A stretch of DNA of 64,000 bases from Catonia carolina. Lineage: Eukaryota; Arthropoda; Insecta; Hemiptera; Achilidae. A model generated the notes under the pieces. That model was given only the letters and a program-made list of their open reading frames with translations, was not told the DNA's origin and ran no database searches. A program made the translations under genes and the position numbers. How positions within the stretch are numbered: the first letter of the stretch is position 1; each line of letters opens with the position of its first letter. Below, one piece after another: positions 32,545 through 43,990 of the stretch. Location: NCBI GenBank assembly GCA_035578175.1, contig JAQMRL010000005.1:51069722-51133721 (forward strand). Reading direction: 5' to 3'.

Positions 32545-33370
32545 AACCGTCATACGCTGTGCTATCTAGGGAGTAAAATAACAAAGGATGGTAGAAGCAC
32601 AAATTATATCAAAAGCAGTATTGCTATAGCTAAAAGGGTCTTTGAAATAAAAAAGCGTTTACTGACTACAAACATTGATTTACAGATTGTTGTTGTTTAG
32701 GTCATCAGCCGAAAGGGTGGTTTGAACCTGTAGAGGTTTTACTAAGTAAAACGAGGAGTGAGGTGGTTTACCATTGCCTTCCTCACCGAGTGGAAAAGTA
32801 CGCTTATCAGCATGCCGGGCCCTCTGAAAAGCACATATTTTCCACTCTGCAAATGACACCTTCACTTCATTCACCACAGGGTCTGGCTGTATAATGAAAT
32901 TCATTACTTTCAGAGGAGATAACTCTGATTAGTGTCTTTTACACCTCTGCCTCTTCTGTTCTTAAATGATTCAGTCATTTAATTGGCTGACCATGTGTTA
33001 AGAAACAGAACTATTTATTTTAGCCCTGCAACGAACAGATTGAGTGTAAAAAATTTGACACTCCACCTGTCTGTTATGGGCAGGATTTACAGATTAGGAA
33101 ATCTTTTTAAAACGCTATATTTGGAGTGTAGCATTATACGGGAGCGAATTGTGGGTGATAGGGGCTGTAGAAAGGAAGAGGATAGAAGCTTTTGAAATTT
33201 GGTGTTATAAGAAAAATATTAAAGATTAAGTGGTTGGATAAAATAAGTAATTTAGAGGTTCTTGGATGAGTGGATGAAAAAAAAGTATATGGAAACATCT
33301 TACCAGAAGAAGGGATAGGATAGTGGGCCATACGTTAAGACGTACAGGTAGAGCGGAGGCCACATAACCT
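32545..33370 (+). pseudogene. LINE RT fragment split by an S1 insertion
   Basis: Before the S1: YLGSKITKDGRSTN followed by AIAKRVFEIKKRLL, the segment after the palm of a non-LTR reverse transcriptase. After it (33096 on): frame-shifted RYIWSVALYGSELWVIGAVERKRIEAFEIW, then a WLDKISNLEVL-like part and HTLRR. Removing the S1 and one duplicated target restores continuity of the family pattern. Several frameshifts show it was already dead or has decayed since. Confidence 0.82.
32689..33083 (-). repeat. S1 SINE-like copy with 12-bp target duplication
   Basis: Best-defined S1 copy: 395 bp between perfect GATTTACAGATT at 32677-32688 and 33084-33095. On its own strand it begins CTGCCCATAACAGACAGG and ends CTGATGACCTAAACAACAAC. 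It interrupts a LINE, which fixes both boundaries. Confidence 0.96.
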
Positions 33371-33410
33371 TGCCGGTGTAGCTGCGCGAACAGTTCAGAT
33401 TCAGTCGGTA

Positions 33411-34202
33411 GACCTTAGAACTTCCTCAGTAAAATAGGTAGTCTACTATTTATTTGTACATGGAAAGAAGTGAGTTGGCGAAGAGGCTCAAAGCTGGGTG
33501 TATACTACCATTTCAAAAATATTTTCTTTTTAAAATTCATAAATTTTATTGTAAAATGCACTTATATATAATAGAAAAAATGGAGGCGTATATTTTTTGT
33601 CCAGTGAAATTTTCAGGTACATGGAACAATTTTTTTCTGAAAATTTAATTTTTCTGTTGTTTGATATTTTTTCGTTTACACCGTCGTTTTTTTTCTACCC
33701 AACAGAATGCTGGGGACTTTTGTAAGCGTGTCTATTATAAATGTCAAGAAGGCTAATGTAAAGAATAAAGTAAACTTTTATTCACGCGTTTGAACAGGAC
33801 GGGACGTTTTATTAAAAAACTTATTTTTTGAATTTTTTTTCCCGTCCTGTTCAAACGCGTGAATAAAATTCTTGAAATGTAACAGGCACGCTTACAAAAT
33901 TCCCCTGCATTCTGTTGTGTAGAAAAAAATAAACGACGGTGCAAACAAAAAAATTCAGAAAATGGAATTTTCAGAAAAACGTGAAGTAAATTTCTAATGG
34001 TTCCATGTACCCACTTGAAAATTTCACTGGACAAATACTCACGCCTCCATTTTTTTATTATATAAGTTCATTTACAATCAAGTTTATGAATTATTAAAAA
34101 AAAGGAAATGTTTTTGAAATGAAAGTATACTCCCAGTTTTGCGTCTCTCCGCCAACTCTCTTTTTTCCACAATACCTATTTTACTGAGGAAGTTCTAAGG
34201 TT
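33411..34202. mobile_element. 792-bp foldback element
   Basis: Two inverted arms of about 390 bp (33411-33805 and 33840-34202) around a ~33-bp T-rich loop. Outer end GACCTTAGAACTTCCTCAG pairs with CTGAGGAAGTTCTAAGGTT; innermost GTTTGAACAGGACGGGA pairs with CCCGTCCTGTTCAAAC. TA flanks both sides (33409-33410, 34203-34204). The arms have indels, so they diverged after formation. Reading frames within it are palindrome by-products. Confidence 0.9.
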
Positions 34203-34204
34203 TA

Positions 34205-35033
34205 CAACAGTGAAAGAATTTTTAATATCAGTAGGTTTATTTCAGAGATTACCTCATACAAACAAACAAACATTACTTCTTTATACTAATATCAGTATAG
34301 GCACCTTAATAATTAAATGTATTTCTTACATTTTTTTGTAAGTTGTTCTAAACTTATCTTATGAACGTTAATAATTTATTATACATAAAGCGGACGACCT
34401 TCCTATAAAAAATTGATTTTATAATCACCAATTATTATAACTATTTTTTAATATCAAGTTATTATAAATCTACGATAGTAATGATTCGGTTCTTTACACT
34501 GAAATCACTTCAATTTGACACCATAGATGAATTGCATTTTACAGTAACAGTTATAAATCTTGTTAAATATTATTATTATCTTATTGTAAAATAACTGGTT
34601 ATTTGTTTCTAAACAATAAAATAAAACGCAGAAGATATCTATCTAGAAGAAGACTAAACAAGTTTTTTTTATGATTAACTTATTGTATTAATTTCCGGAT
34701 TTCGATTGAAATTAAATGTCTACACTTTTATAATAAATGATAATTTTTTTTATAAAAGGTTTGTAGATTTTTTAAAAGCGTAATCTAACTGGTATGATAG
34801 CGACGAGATTAGTTGGAAACGTGTCTCATTTACTCAATTTTATTATCATATTAGTAATTGTGCTAATTCCCGGTTTGTATTTAATTTTGACAATCATAAT
34901 AAAATGATGTATTTGTTTTTAAATTCACATTAACCTTTGTTTTAATTGATTATATGGTATTTCAATTTGTATTTAAATTAAAATTTATTAATTTATTTAC
35001 TCCTGTTTTATTTAGTTATTGATCTGGATATTG
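34205..35033. other. No gene identified
   Basis: AT-rich; no feature recognised. Confidence 0.5.
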
Positions 35034-36003
35034 AAAAAATCTGGTGTGAAACACTCACACTACTTTCTCTTGCCAATGCAAATAATGACCAATATAACCT
35101 AATCTGAGTAATAAAACATTAGAAATAAACAAAAAACTAACCTCAAAAACATAACCTTATCATGAGTGAAGGACGCAAAATGAAAATCGACCTCAGTTTG
35201 CCTTAAAAATGTGGAAAAAACTCTTTTACGCCAAACTAAGCTCTGTAGAGGCAAATGCTTTAAATAAAAGTTGTAGATCTTTTAATTTACAATGAATTTG
35301 ATTATATACATTTTAATCGTAAAATGCATACTAAGGCCGAAATCTTAAAAAAATCGATTTTTCACACGTTTTCGTGAGACAAAAATACAGAAAATCGCTA
35401 ATTATCCCTTAACTAAGCGTTAGGCCTATACAAAACAATTTTTGAAATAAAAGTTGTGAGATTTTAAATTCTCATTTTTTATTATTAAATTTTTTGCGCT
35501 AAAATGCATAGACTATTAAAGCCGTAATCTTAAAAAACCATTTTTTTACGTTAAAACAGCCTCACCAAGAATTTCAACAAACATGGCGCCTAACCTATCT
35601 TGTAGAGCATAAAAAATTTAGTAAACCTGGCGATTTAAAAAAAAATATTAGTAGGCCTACTCGTTGTTAAGAAAATTGTAAAAAAGTGAAAAATTATACG
35701 AATAAACTTACTACTTCTGGTTGACCGATTTTGATGAAAATGTTCGTGTCGCGTCCGGTAGTGGTATGTAACTTAAATTTTAATTTTCAATTTCGTACGA
35801 TGTTCCGTTCTTGAGATATTTTGTTCACACACACACACACACAGACACACGGACACGGACACACAGAGCAATCGCTAAAAACATGTTTTTTGGGTTCAGG
35901 GGGTCTGAAAACGTGTAGCTCCAGTGAAAACTTAATTTCGAAAAATCGACATGAAAACAATACTTTCCTTCTATATAATCATATAGGCAAGAAAAAGTAA
36001 AAA
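35034..36003 (-). mobile_element. H1 element, near full-length copy C
   Basis: 3' end AATCTGGTGTGAAACACTC at the left, 5' repeat GGCAAGAAAAAGT at the right, CA repeat at 35826-35863, and both AAGTTGT units. 970 bp with no recognised insertion, so it may be the most representative length. Confidence 0.85.
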
Positions 36004-36038
36004 TTAAAATTTTAAATTAAAAATAATATTGAGCGATC

Positions 36039-36366
36039 CTTATCACATGGTCAGCCAATTATATAACTGAAGCATTTAAGAACAGAAGAGGTAGAGGTGT
36101 TAACCCACTAGTCAGAGTTATCTTAAAATATTCGTTGTATATTTTATTGTATCAAAATGCAGTAAAATTTTTTTCAATATTTTACTGTATGTGTATGTAA
36201 GAAATTTAAATTTCATAATTCCGTAACTCCTTTGAGATAATGTATTTCATTATACTGCCAGACCCTATGATGTCTGAAGTGAAGGTGTTATTTGCAGGGA
36301 GGAAAGTAGATGCTTTTCGGGGGACCTGGAATGCTGATAAGCATACTTTTTCGCTCACTGAGGAAG
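36039..36366 (+). repeat. S1 copy, interrupted
   Basis: Starts at CTTATCACATGGTCAGCC, is broken by about 100 bp of unrelated AT-rich DNA (about 36125-36228), and resumes to CTCACTGAGGAAG, where it is truncated. Confidence 0.75.
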
Positions 36367-37379
36367 TGTGGAGTGATGGGGGTACAACTGGAAAAGAATA
36401 GAGGAGGAGAAATGGTTGTCGGACAAAAGAAGATGGAGTGGCTTGGTAAACACCCAGACCCGGTAATAGCTGGAACGGGCACTGGATATGTATTTGGGGG
36501 TGGGGGGTAGAATGCGAATGCTAAAATGGAGGTACTCAACATACATATTTGTTAACTTAAACTATTACCTTTATTTTTTTAAACCTTCATTGTATGTGTA
36601 ATGAATATCAAAATGTGAACAGTATTTATTTTTAGAGGTATCTCCTCCCATGATAAATTAACCTGATGATTAACTAAATTAACTTTTCATGATTATAAAC
36701 TTTTTTTGAAAAAAATTACTCTCGTTTTTTAAAGAACCGATTGTAGATACATCTGTAAATAATAAAAAAAACGTTACCGTCTTATATTTTCCATTTGTTA
36801 TTATAATATCCCTACTGTGACGTCATACGAATAACAATCATAAAATTAACATTCAAATAGTATTTATTTTATTATTTATTTACAGAAGCGGTTTGATAAG
36901 TTCCTTTTTATAGGATTAAGTATATACCCCTCTTCTCCTTCATATTAATTCATCTTTTCTGGTTTTTATTGGTTACATTAATACAAAACAGCCTTGTCAG
37001 TTATGACAACTGTTTATAATCATTTAGATGTTATATTTTACATTTTGTGTTCAGTTTCACCACTTTGTTTCTTCATAAATATGAAATTTAGTAAACGTTA
37101 CTTTAATGATCGATCACTAATTTCATCAGTTTAGATTTTTGTTCCAAAACGAGAAAGATTGTTTTGTTCTAGTAGTTTCACTTATTTAAATGTAATGCTG
37201 TGCAGTTCTACCAACCAGTTAATTTTAAAAAAGTTAAATTAGATAAAAGAACTGTCATTGTGAATAAGAATGTATAATATTTAGATACTGCAATGGAATG
37301 AAAATGTAGTAAAGGAGAACCTCGGTAGCAAAAGTTTAAAGTGGATTTGGGAAACAGTCCTGTTATTGAGGGACTCTTC
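36367..37379. other. No gene; G-rich patch
   Basis: 36367-36510 is purine/G-rich, with a run of G at 36495-36508 (GGGGGTGGGGGG). It supports reading frames on both strands but no domain. The rest is AT-rich. Confidence 0.4.
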
Positions 37380-37386
37380 TATAGTT

Positions 37387-38036
37387 GATTTCACGTTCAG
37401 AATGCAGTACGGGAAGTCCATAAGCAATGTATTTCATATGGGAGTTTGAGCGCTACTACACTTAAGTAAAAATATCGACTCCGCGCCACAACACGTTCTC
37501 ATTTACAAACTCCTATTGAATAACGTAATACGAAAACATCAGTGATTATTTTAAACTCGTTTATTATTTCTGTTTCCTTCCAACATATGGCTTATCATTC
37601 AACAAATTACAGATAAAATTGTATATTTTATAACAAAATAATAAAATACATATGTTGTCGTTGAAAAAAAAAGTTATATGATGTGAAACGCAAAAAATGT
37701 GACGAGATTAAACGTCCAACTTTGTACGAGCGTATCTTATCTAAGTACCAGAGTATAATAATAACTTTTTTAACGTAATAAAATACAATTCATTAGGAAC
37801 ACAATTAATACAATACAATTCATTTAGGAAGCAAAAGTAATTTTTTCAGAATTTTTTGATTGAAAATGAGCTTGTTAGAGCGTGGTAAGCGAAACTCTAA
37901 ATATTTTTTCCCGTGACCTTCGGATAGTGTCAGCAGAGGAGGGTTATTTTATTGGCTGTGTCTGATGTTTTCCGTACGCCTGATAACACAACGGGTTCTC
38001 ATAAGAGCTGTTCTGCATTCTGAACGTGAAATAGAT
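37387..38036. mobile_element. 650-bp MITE
   Basis: Terminal inverted repeats around ATTTCACGTTCAGAATGCAG at each end (37389 and 38013-38032 inverted), flanked by direct TATAGTT at 37380-37386 and 38037-38043. No coding capacity. A 7-8-bp duplication would suit hAT- or Merlin-type mobilisation; class undecided. Confidence 0.8.
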
Positions 38037-38043
38037 TATAGTT

Positions 38044-38589
38044 TAGGTTCTCACTTGTATACTTTACGTGCTATCAAAGTTTGGAAAGTTTGAACTCGTG
38101 CTATAAAGGTTCAGTTCCGCAAAAAGACGTGCCATCTGTAGTGTAGGATGTATGTTTTAGTTACATGAAAACTTTACACCCCCAAAGACATTTATTAACC
38201 AGAAACCCGAACCAAAATTTAAATTAAAACACAGTATTTACATTTAAGGAAGTCTAGTAAAGAAATTCATTATGATAAAACTAGCGGGACCCGGCGCACG
38301 TTGCTACGCCCAAGAAAAGAACACGTGTTTTTAATGGAAAATATGAAATTAAATTTGTTTGTTTTATCTTAATGCTAGTGGATAAACAATATTTTTGGTT
38401 TTTTTATTTGGTGATTGTTAGAGCCTTCATCTGAATGGGAAAAATCCATGCTATTGAGGTTTCAAAATAATAATAATAAGTCGTGCTATAGAGGTACCTT
38501 TAACATTAAGTGTTATGGTAATTTCAAGTGGAGTAGAAAAATGGATTTGTTTTTGAGAAAGTCGTGCTATTAAATGTCGTGTTTGCGAG
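38044..38589 (-). mobile_element. Intergenic stretch with Helitron-like 3' end
   Basis: On the minus strand GGGCGTAGCAACGTGCGCC, then GGGTCCCG, leads to CTAG at 38281-38284 followed by T, a Helitron-like terminus with a GC-rich hairpin. The element would extend rightwards from 38281; its 5' end is not visible. The rest of the stretch shows nothing. Confidence 0.45.
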
Positions 38590-39600
38590 GGTCTACTGTA
38601 CTACTAAGACTGCAGGAATTACAGTTTATTGTAGAATTAGAAAAAATAGATTTAGATCTTGTCTCTGAAACACATTTCACCAAACTATCTTACGTAAAGC
38701 TGAAAGGATTCAAGGTATATAATGCTGTGCGCTCCGATAACTCTGCAAGTAGCCCATAACAGGCAGGTGGAGTTTTTAATTATTTGCACTCGATCTGTTA
38801 GTTCCAAGGCTACAAAAAATAGTTTTGTTTCTTATCACATGGTCGACCAATTACGTGACTGAAGCATTTAAGAACAGAAGAGGTAGAGGTGTAAAAGACA
38901 CTATTCAGAGTTATCTCCTCTGAGAGTAATGAATTTCATTACACAGCCAGACCCTGTGGTGAATGAAGGGAAGGTATCATTTATAGGGTGGAAAATTGGA
39001 ACTTTTTAAAAAGCCCGGTATGCTTATAAGCATAATTTTCTACTCAGTGAAGAAGGCAATTTTCAACCACCTCTTTCTTCGTTTTACTTGGTAAAACCTT
39101 TAGAGGTTCAAACCAGCCTTTCGGCTGATGACAACACAACTGTGCTAGAAAAGGCAATGCGATAATAATTAAAGAAAACATAAAACATTCTGAAGAAGAA
39201 CGGTATGAATCAAGATAGATACAAGCCGGGAAAGTTATTATTTTATTATTAAAACCAAACGCTTGTTTCTACCTACTGTCCACCAAGATAATGCGCCTAG
39301 AAGAAACAGTATATTAACTTTCGTAGTACGTTTAATAGGAAGTTCATTCTTATTGGAGGTGACTTCAATGCTAAGCATAGTTATTTGGGTGCAAGGCTAA
39401 CTACTGGGAAAGGGAGAGAACTGTACGAAGCAGCTACTGAAATGGGATGTTTCTTCACTTGTACTGGAAAGCTCTTACTTACTTGCCAACTGATGTAAAG
39501 AAAACTTCTGACCTGTTAGACTTTTTGTATGATCTGGGAAATCGGAAGTAATTACATAAAGATATAGAAGGGTTACAATTTAAGCTCTGATCATTCACCA
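38590..39600 (+). pseudogene. Jockey-like LINE endonuclease domain, split by S1
   Basis: N-terminal part of an ORF2 apurinic-type endonuclease. Before the S1: LEKIDLDLVSETHFTKLSYV and GFKVYNAVRSDNSAS. After it: KGNAIIIKENIKHSEE, then (shifted) GGDFNAKHSYLGARLTTGKGREL and TYLPTDVKKTSDLLDFLY. ETHF and GDFNAKH carry catalytic Glu and Asp/Asn residues of the endonuclease fold. Stops and frameshifts between blocks. The reverse transcriptase is not adjacent, so this is a stray 5' piece. Confidence 0.85.
38752..39137 (+). repeat. S1 SINE-like copy inside the endonuclease
   Basis: From GCCCATAACAGGCAGG to GATGACAACACAAC. Flanks AACTCTGCAAGTA (38739-38751) and AACTGTGCTAGAA (39138-39150) agree at 10 of 13 positions, a probable decayed target duplication. 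Confidence 0.88.
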
Positions 39601-39652
39601 ATAATTTTAACATTTTGATGTAATAATTACTGATTATTGTAAAATGGAGCAA

Positions 39653-39835
39653 GACCGCCTCAGTAGCGTAGTGGTAGCGCGCTAGCGTACAACGCGGAGG
39701 TCCCGGGTTCGATTCCCGGCTAGGATCTAGAAATTTTAGCACGTTAAAACCTTCCTTTACAGTACCAGAATCCACAGTAGTCGCTAATGACCAAGCTGTC
39801 GATGTTACTTTAGATTAAAAAAATAAATAAAAATA
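39653..39835 (+). repeat. tRNA-derived SINE, family S3
   Basis: Head GACCGCCTCAGTAGCG, GTAGTGGTAGCGCGCTAG, B-box GGTTCGATTCCCGGC, then TTAGCACGTTAAAACC and GTCGCTAATGACCAAGCTG and an AAATAA tail. Most complete S3 copy here. Confidence 0.9.
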
Positions 39836-40091
39836 GAGCAAAATAATTTTGAAAACAAATTTTATAATACAATTTAATTAAAGTTAAATCAATTTTCAAT
39901 GTTTAATTAGATAAATGAATTTTACTTTACTTGATCCCTGGCTATGGTTTGTAATGCTTTAATTCTGGTTCTTTTCTCTTCAATTATAAGAAGTCAGCTT
40001 CAGCTGACATGGAAGCTATAATCAGTAATGGCCGACTTCTATTTTGCAGTAACGTGTTCTGTTCAATTTCTATAAATTTTATGTAGGCCTA

Positions 40092-40259
40092 TTTAACGTT
40101 GCATCAACTGCAACGATCATCAGCGACGATGTTGGGGTGTAACTGTTTACAATGGAGGATGAAATTCTTTTTGTAACGTATGAAAATATGCCGTGCCTGA
40201 GTGGGATTCGACTGCATGATGAGAGGCGAGCACGTTACCAACTACGCCAATGCGGCCGG
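40092..40259 (-). repeat. tRNA-derived SINE, family S2
   Basis: Inverse strand: GGCCGCATTGGCGTAG head, A-box GTAGTTGGTAACGTGC, a B-box shortened by a deletion (CAGTCGAATCCC), GGCATATTTTCATACG and the GCTGATGATCGTTGCAG tail. Confidence 0.85.
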
Positions 40260-40307
40260 CAATTTCTATTAATGTATTCACATTTATTGATTTTTTTGTA
40301 TAGCTTT

Positions 40308-40570
40308 TATTTGTTTTCGGGAACTGTACTTTAATGACAACCAACCAATTTGCTCTTTGCTTTTGTGCTGTATTTTTGACGTGGATTAGGCATGAATTTA
40401 AACAGGGATTCCCAGTGGAGTTTGTTCAAGAGGGCTGTTCGCTGGTCACCAGACAAAGTTGCGACCCCAACTCGTGTTACTTAACAATTAATAGCGACTC
40501 TACCAGCCGACTGAATTATTTAAGTGTAGCTACAGTTTGCTTCGATAATCTCCGGCTTGAAGATTTATAG
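40308..40570. repeat. Dispersed repeat R5, copy 1
   Basis: Matches 59530-59780 along most of its length: GGAACTGTAC, TTGACGT-GATTAG, CAGTAGAGTTTGTTCA-type and TGTTACTTAACAA-TAATAGCGACT words in the same order. The 78-codon plus frame across it is broken in the other copy, so it is a repeat and not a gene. Family unknown. Confidence 0.75.
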
Positions 40571-41990
40571 TGTACACAATAATTACTTTATAAATTAATT
40601 AAGTTCTTGATAAATATTTAGAAATTTCATCTGTAGAATAAAATATACAAGACTACATTCTTGGATGGATGTAGGCCTAATGCTGACAACTGGAAGATTA
40701 AAAATCTTAGTATTTACAGTATAATTTTCAACGAGTGTTTTTAAAAGTACATTATATACATGATGTTTTTGTTATGATGTTTATTTTTATGGTTTTTTAA
40801 GTGTTTATTTTAATTTATTCGTTGTTTTATTATCATTTATTTATGATTTAAGATTAAAATACGTCCATAAATTACCTCATTTAAAAACTTAGTTACAGAA
40901 TAATTTATTTTCACATTATAAATTACAAATCTTGAGATATTACTGTATAAAACATTCACTTGACACGCACAAAAATATAACACTGACTTATAACGTATAT
41001 TTTAGAATTTAAATCATATTATAAACTTTGAAATCAGTCAATATTTATCAACGATGAACCAGTGCATATATTTATGATGCTACATCCTTTGCAGTATTAA
41101 AGTTGGTACTTTGAAGGCTAAGGAAGGAAAACCCTGATTAAAAAATACCTGTTCCTTTAGGTTTAAGGATTGGAGCAAAGGGCTTGCTCCTGAGCGTCTG
41201 TGGCAAGAAAACTTTAATAGTTAGCTTTCGACCATGAACTGGAAATATTAGTAATTGGAAAGAAGTTAAAATTTTAATTTTTTTTTAATTAGTTTTCAAA
41301 AACCTACAAAAATAATGTGAAAAAGTTTTAAAATAATAAAACAAAAAAAATTAGTAAATTATTATTACTAAAATCAATTGTTTCTTTTTTGCTTTATTAA
41401 TCCATCATTTTATAGCACGATGCGTTTTAAATCATATATCTAAAATACAATACACTAATTGTTCTTGATTTAAAACAAATATTTTACAACACGATTTGTT
41501 ATAAAATTCATTATAATATCCATACTATTCTACCACAACGTGTCACGATTTAGAACCCAACTTCTGATTGTTCCTTTCGTGATTCTGGAATTAATTAGAC
41601 ATTTCTCAGTAAGATGATACATAATGTATTTTAACAATATGACAGAAATATTTAATCCTTACTGAATAACATACGATTATAAACGTGATATGTGATTTTT
41701 TTAGATTTTTATGATTTATAAATAGCCTTTGTTATTATCAATTTGTTATACGTCTAGAATATAAATTTTTTAATTGTTTTTATGTTGACGTAAAATGTTT
41801 ACACGATCATGCATAATTTAACTATTTTTCTAGCAGTGTTTAAGTTGCCTGGTTTCCCTGTTTGTGACTTAGGAACCTTAAAGCTCATAATAATTGCGTG
41901 TAATTTTGTTTCATAGCCCAACAGTCTGAAGAAATTGCAATTAATGATATTTTTTAAATTCTCTTTCAAATTCTCTTAAAAATGTATTTT
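40571..41990. other. No gene identified
   Basis: Long AT-rich stretch with no recognised repeat, one of the quietest parts of the window. Confidence 0.5.
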
Positions 41991-42675
41991 GCCATGTCTG
42001 CTGAAATTCTTGGGAAGGTTGTTTTCTCGTAAAAAAGTGTTATTTCAAGGTTGCGGCTTTAATATGCATTTTAGCGCAACAATTTATATAGTAAAAGTTG
42101 TAGATAATTTAAAAACCTACAAATTTTATTTCAAACATTTTTTTGTATAACGCTTAGTTTAGCGGTAGTTAGTGATTTTCTATTTTTCCATGAAAATCTG
42201 TTCATCTTGGGTTCGAATCCCATTTAGGCACGGCATATTTTTATACGTTAAAAAAATAATTTCATCCTTCACCGTCTGCGTTAGCAGTAATTGCAGAACA
42301 GTTGGAGGTTAAACTAAAAAAAAAAAAAAAATTAAAATCTGTAAAAAACTGATTTTTTTAGATTTCAGCCTTAGTATGCATTTTACGACGAAAGTGTATA
42401 ATAAAATTTATAGGAAATTAAAAGATTTACAACTTTTATTTAGAGTGTTTCTTTGCAGAGCCTAGTTTAGCGTGAATGAGTGATTTTCCGTATTTTTAAG
42501 CCAAACTGAGGTTGATTTTAATTTTCCATCACTAATGATTAAATAAGGTTATGTTTTTTGAGGTTAGTTTTTGTTGTTTATTTTTAATGTTTTATTACTT
42601 ATGTTAGGTTATATTGTTAATTATTTGCATTGGCAAGAGAAAGTTGCCAATGAGTGTTTTACACCAGGTTTTTGA
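41991..42675 (+). mobile_element. H1 element, 5'-truncated, split by S2
   Basis: Begins GCCATGTCTGCTGAAATTC, contains both AAGTTGTAG-type units and ends TGAGTGTTTTACACCAGG. S2 is inserted at 42202-42333 between the two units. Confidence 0.82.
42202..42333 (+). repeat. 5'-truncated S2 SINE inside H1
   Basis: Begins at the B-box (TCTTGGGTTCGAATCCC), continues through GGCATATTTTTATACG to the CTGCGTTAGCAGTAATTG tail and an A-run. Perfect AAAATCTGT target duplications at 42193-42201 and 42334-42342. Confidence 0.92.
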
Positions 42676-43943
42676 GCTTAAAATAGGGCAGTTAAAACCG
42701 GGAAATCGTTTGGTGTACTTCATTAGTTGAGTCGTAAAATTGTATAGTGATTTAATTTATAATATAGGCTACGTATTCATTATTGTACATATTTTAAAGT
42801 TTATATTTTTTTATTATCTACTGGACCGGTAATAGGTTTACTTTGAAATGCAACAGGTTGTGAAGGATTATCAGAGTCATCTAGTTTATAGGAAGGAAGA
42901 ATATTAAATGGTTCTACCGTTGCACGAGTCGGTTAAGATTGAAGGACATTCTTCAGGAGCAGCAGCAGCTGCTGCAATATGAAGAACAGGATTGGTGAAC
43001 CGGTATCTATTAATACCGGTCTACGAATCCTTTCAGGGACGTCCTTGGAATCGAAGGACTCCATGGCCGCTTTGGCTTTTGTTGCTTTGCTGTCTTCTGA
43101 CCACGAACGGTCGGTCGATAGGTCTGCTGATGCAACAACATATGTGCGGAGAAAGTTGCCACCATATCTTGTAAAACTTGTACAAGTATATTTTAGATAT
43201 ATCACAAGAAACTTGCTTAGTTTATTCAATTCACTGATACAATATGTATTGACCTTTACGGGTTCATTTTTTTCAACTTGTTTGCGGACCTTTAAAAATT
43301 CTTTTACTAATTTTTGCTGAAATATTAATTTTTCTGCACTTTAAATGTAGTACAATTTAATTTCCAATATCTTTCAAATCTTTAATAATTTATATCAGTT
43401 CCATTTCATTAATAGCATATCTGATGGAGAAATTATCATTTTAAATTTGTATATATTGTAACATTTAATCCAGGTTCTTTCGGGATCTGATTATACAATA
43501 AATGATGAACTAACTTCTTTTAAACTTATCAATTATCTATTTATCTAATCTATTACCTAATTATTAACAAAATAACAAATTCCAAGAAATTATTACGCGA
43601 TTCCATTTTCGATTTAGATTTTAAAATTTCTTAAGGCGAGTCGGACCCGAAAAAATGAAAAAATATAGATTTTCAGGTTTTAACTGTGTTATACAGTTTG
43701 AATTAGAGCTTTACAATGGTACCAAAATCACGTTTCTACAACAACTAGAAATACTTTTCTTTGTTGTTATAAAAACACGTCATGTGAAAATTTTCCTGTT
43801 TTCGTAAACTAGTCATATTGTGTTCATGATTTTTAGTTATTTTGTCACTAATTTTTATAAATTTTTTTAGTATTTCTCTTTTAATCTAGAAGGCATTTTT
43901 GTGTGTAAGGTTAGATTATGCAATTTAGGCTATGTTGCATAAA
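42676..43943. other. Unclassified stretch, less AT-rich around 42850-43180
   Basis: Overlapping open frames exist on both strands at 42933-43320 (up to 113 codons). None shows a domain I recognise, beyond a weak protease-like LIDTGS on the minus strand. ACCGGTATTAATACCGGT-like inverted words flank 43010. Origin unknown; the rest is AT-rich. Confidence 0.4.
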
Positions 43944-43990
43944 TTACTTAGTGCATTCCTGCTCATATGGAGCAGAAATGCACTAAGTAA
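43944..43990. repeat. 47-bp palindrome
   Basis: Arms TTACTTAGTGCATT-CTGCTC of 21 bases around a 5-base loop, one mismatch. Could fold into a stable hairpin. Confidence 0.93.

Noticed and set aside
33753..34034. 93-codon open frame on the minus strand
   Set aside because: It spans the centre of the foldback element and is a by-product of the palindrome.
36310..36510. 66-codon G-rich frame
   Set aside because: Overlaps an S1 copy and a low-complexity G-run; no domain.
39250..39320. HQDNAPR-like word as a mariner relic
   Set aside because: It falls inside the LINE endonuclease alignment and lacks any neighbouring mariner motif.
40334..40570. 78-codon open frame as a small gene
   Set aside because: The related repeat at 59530-59780 does not keep the frame.
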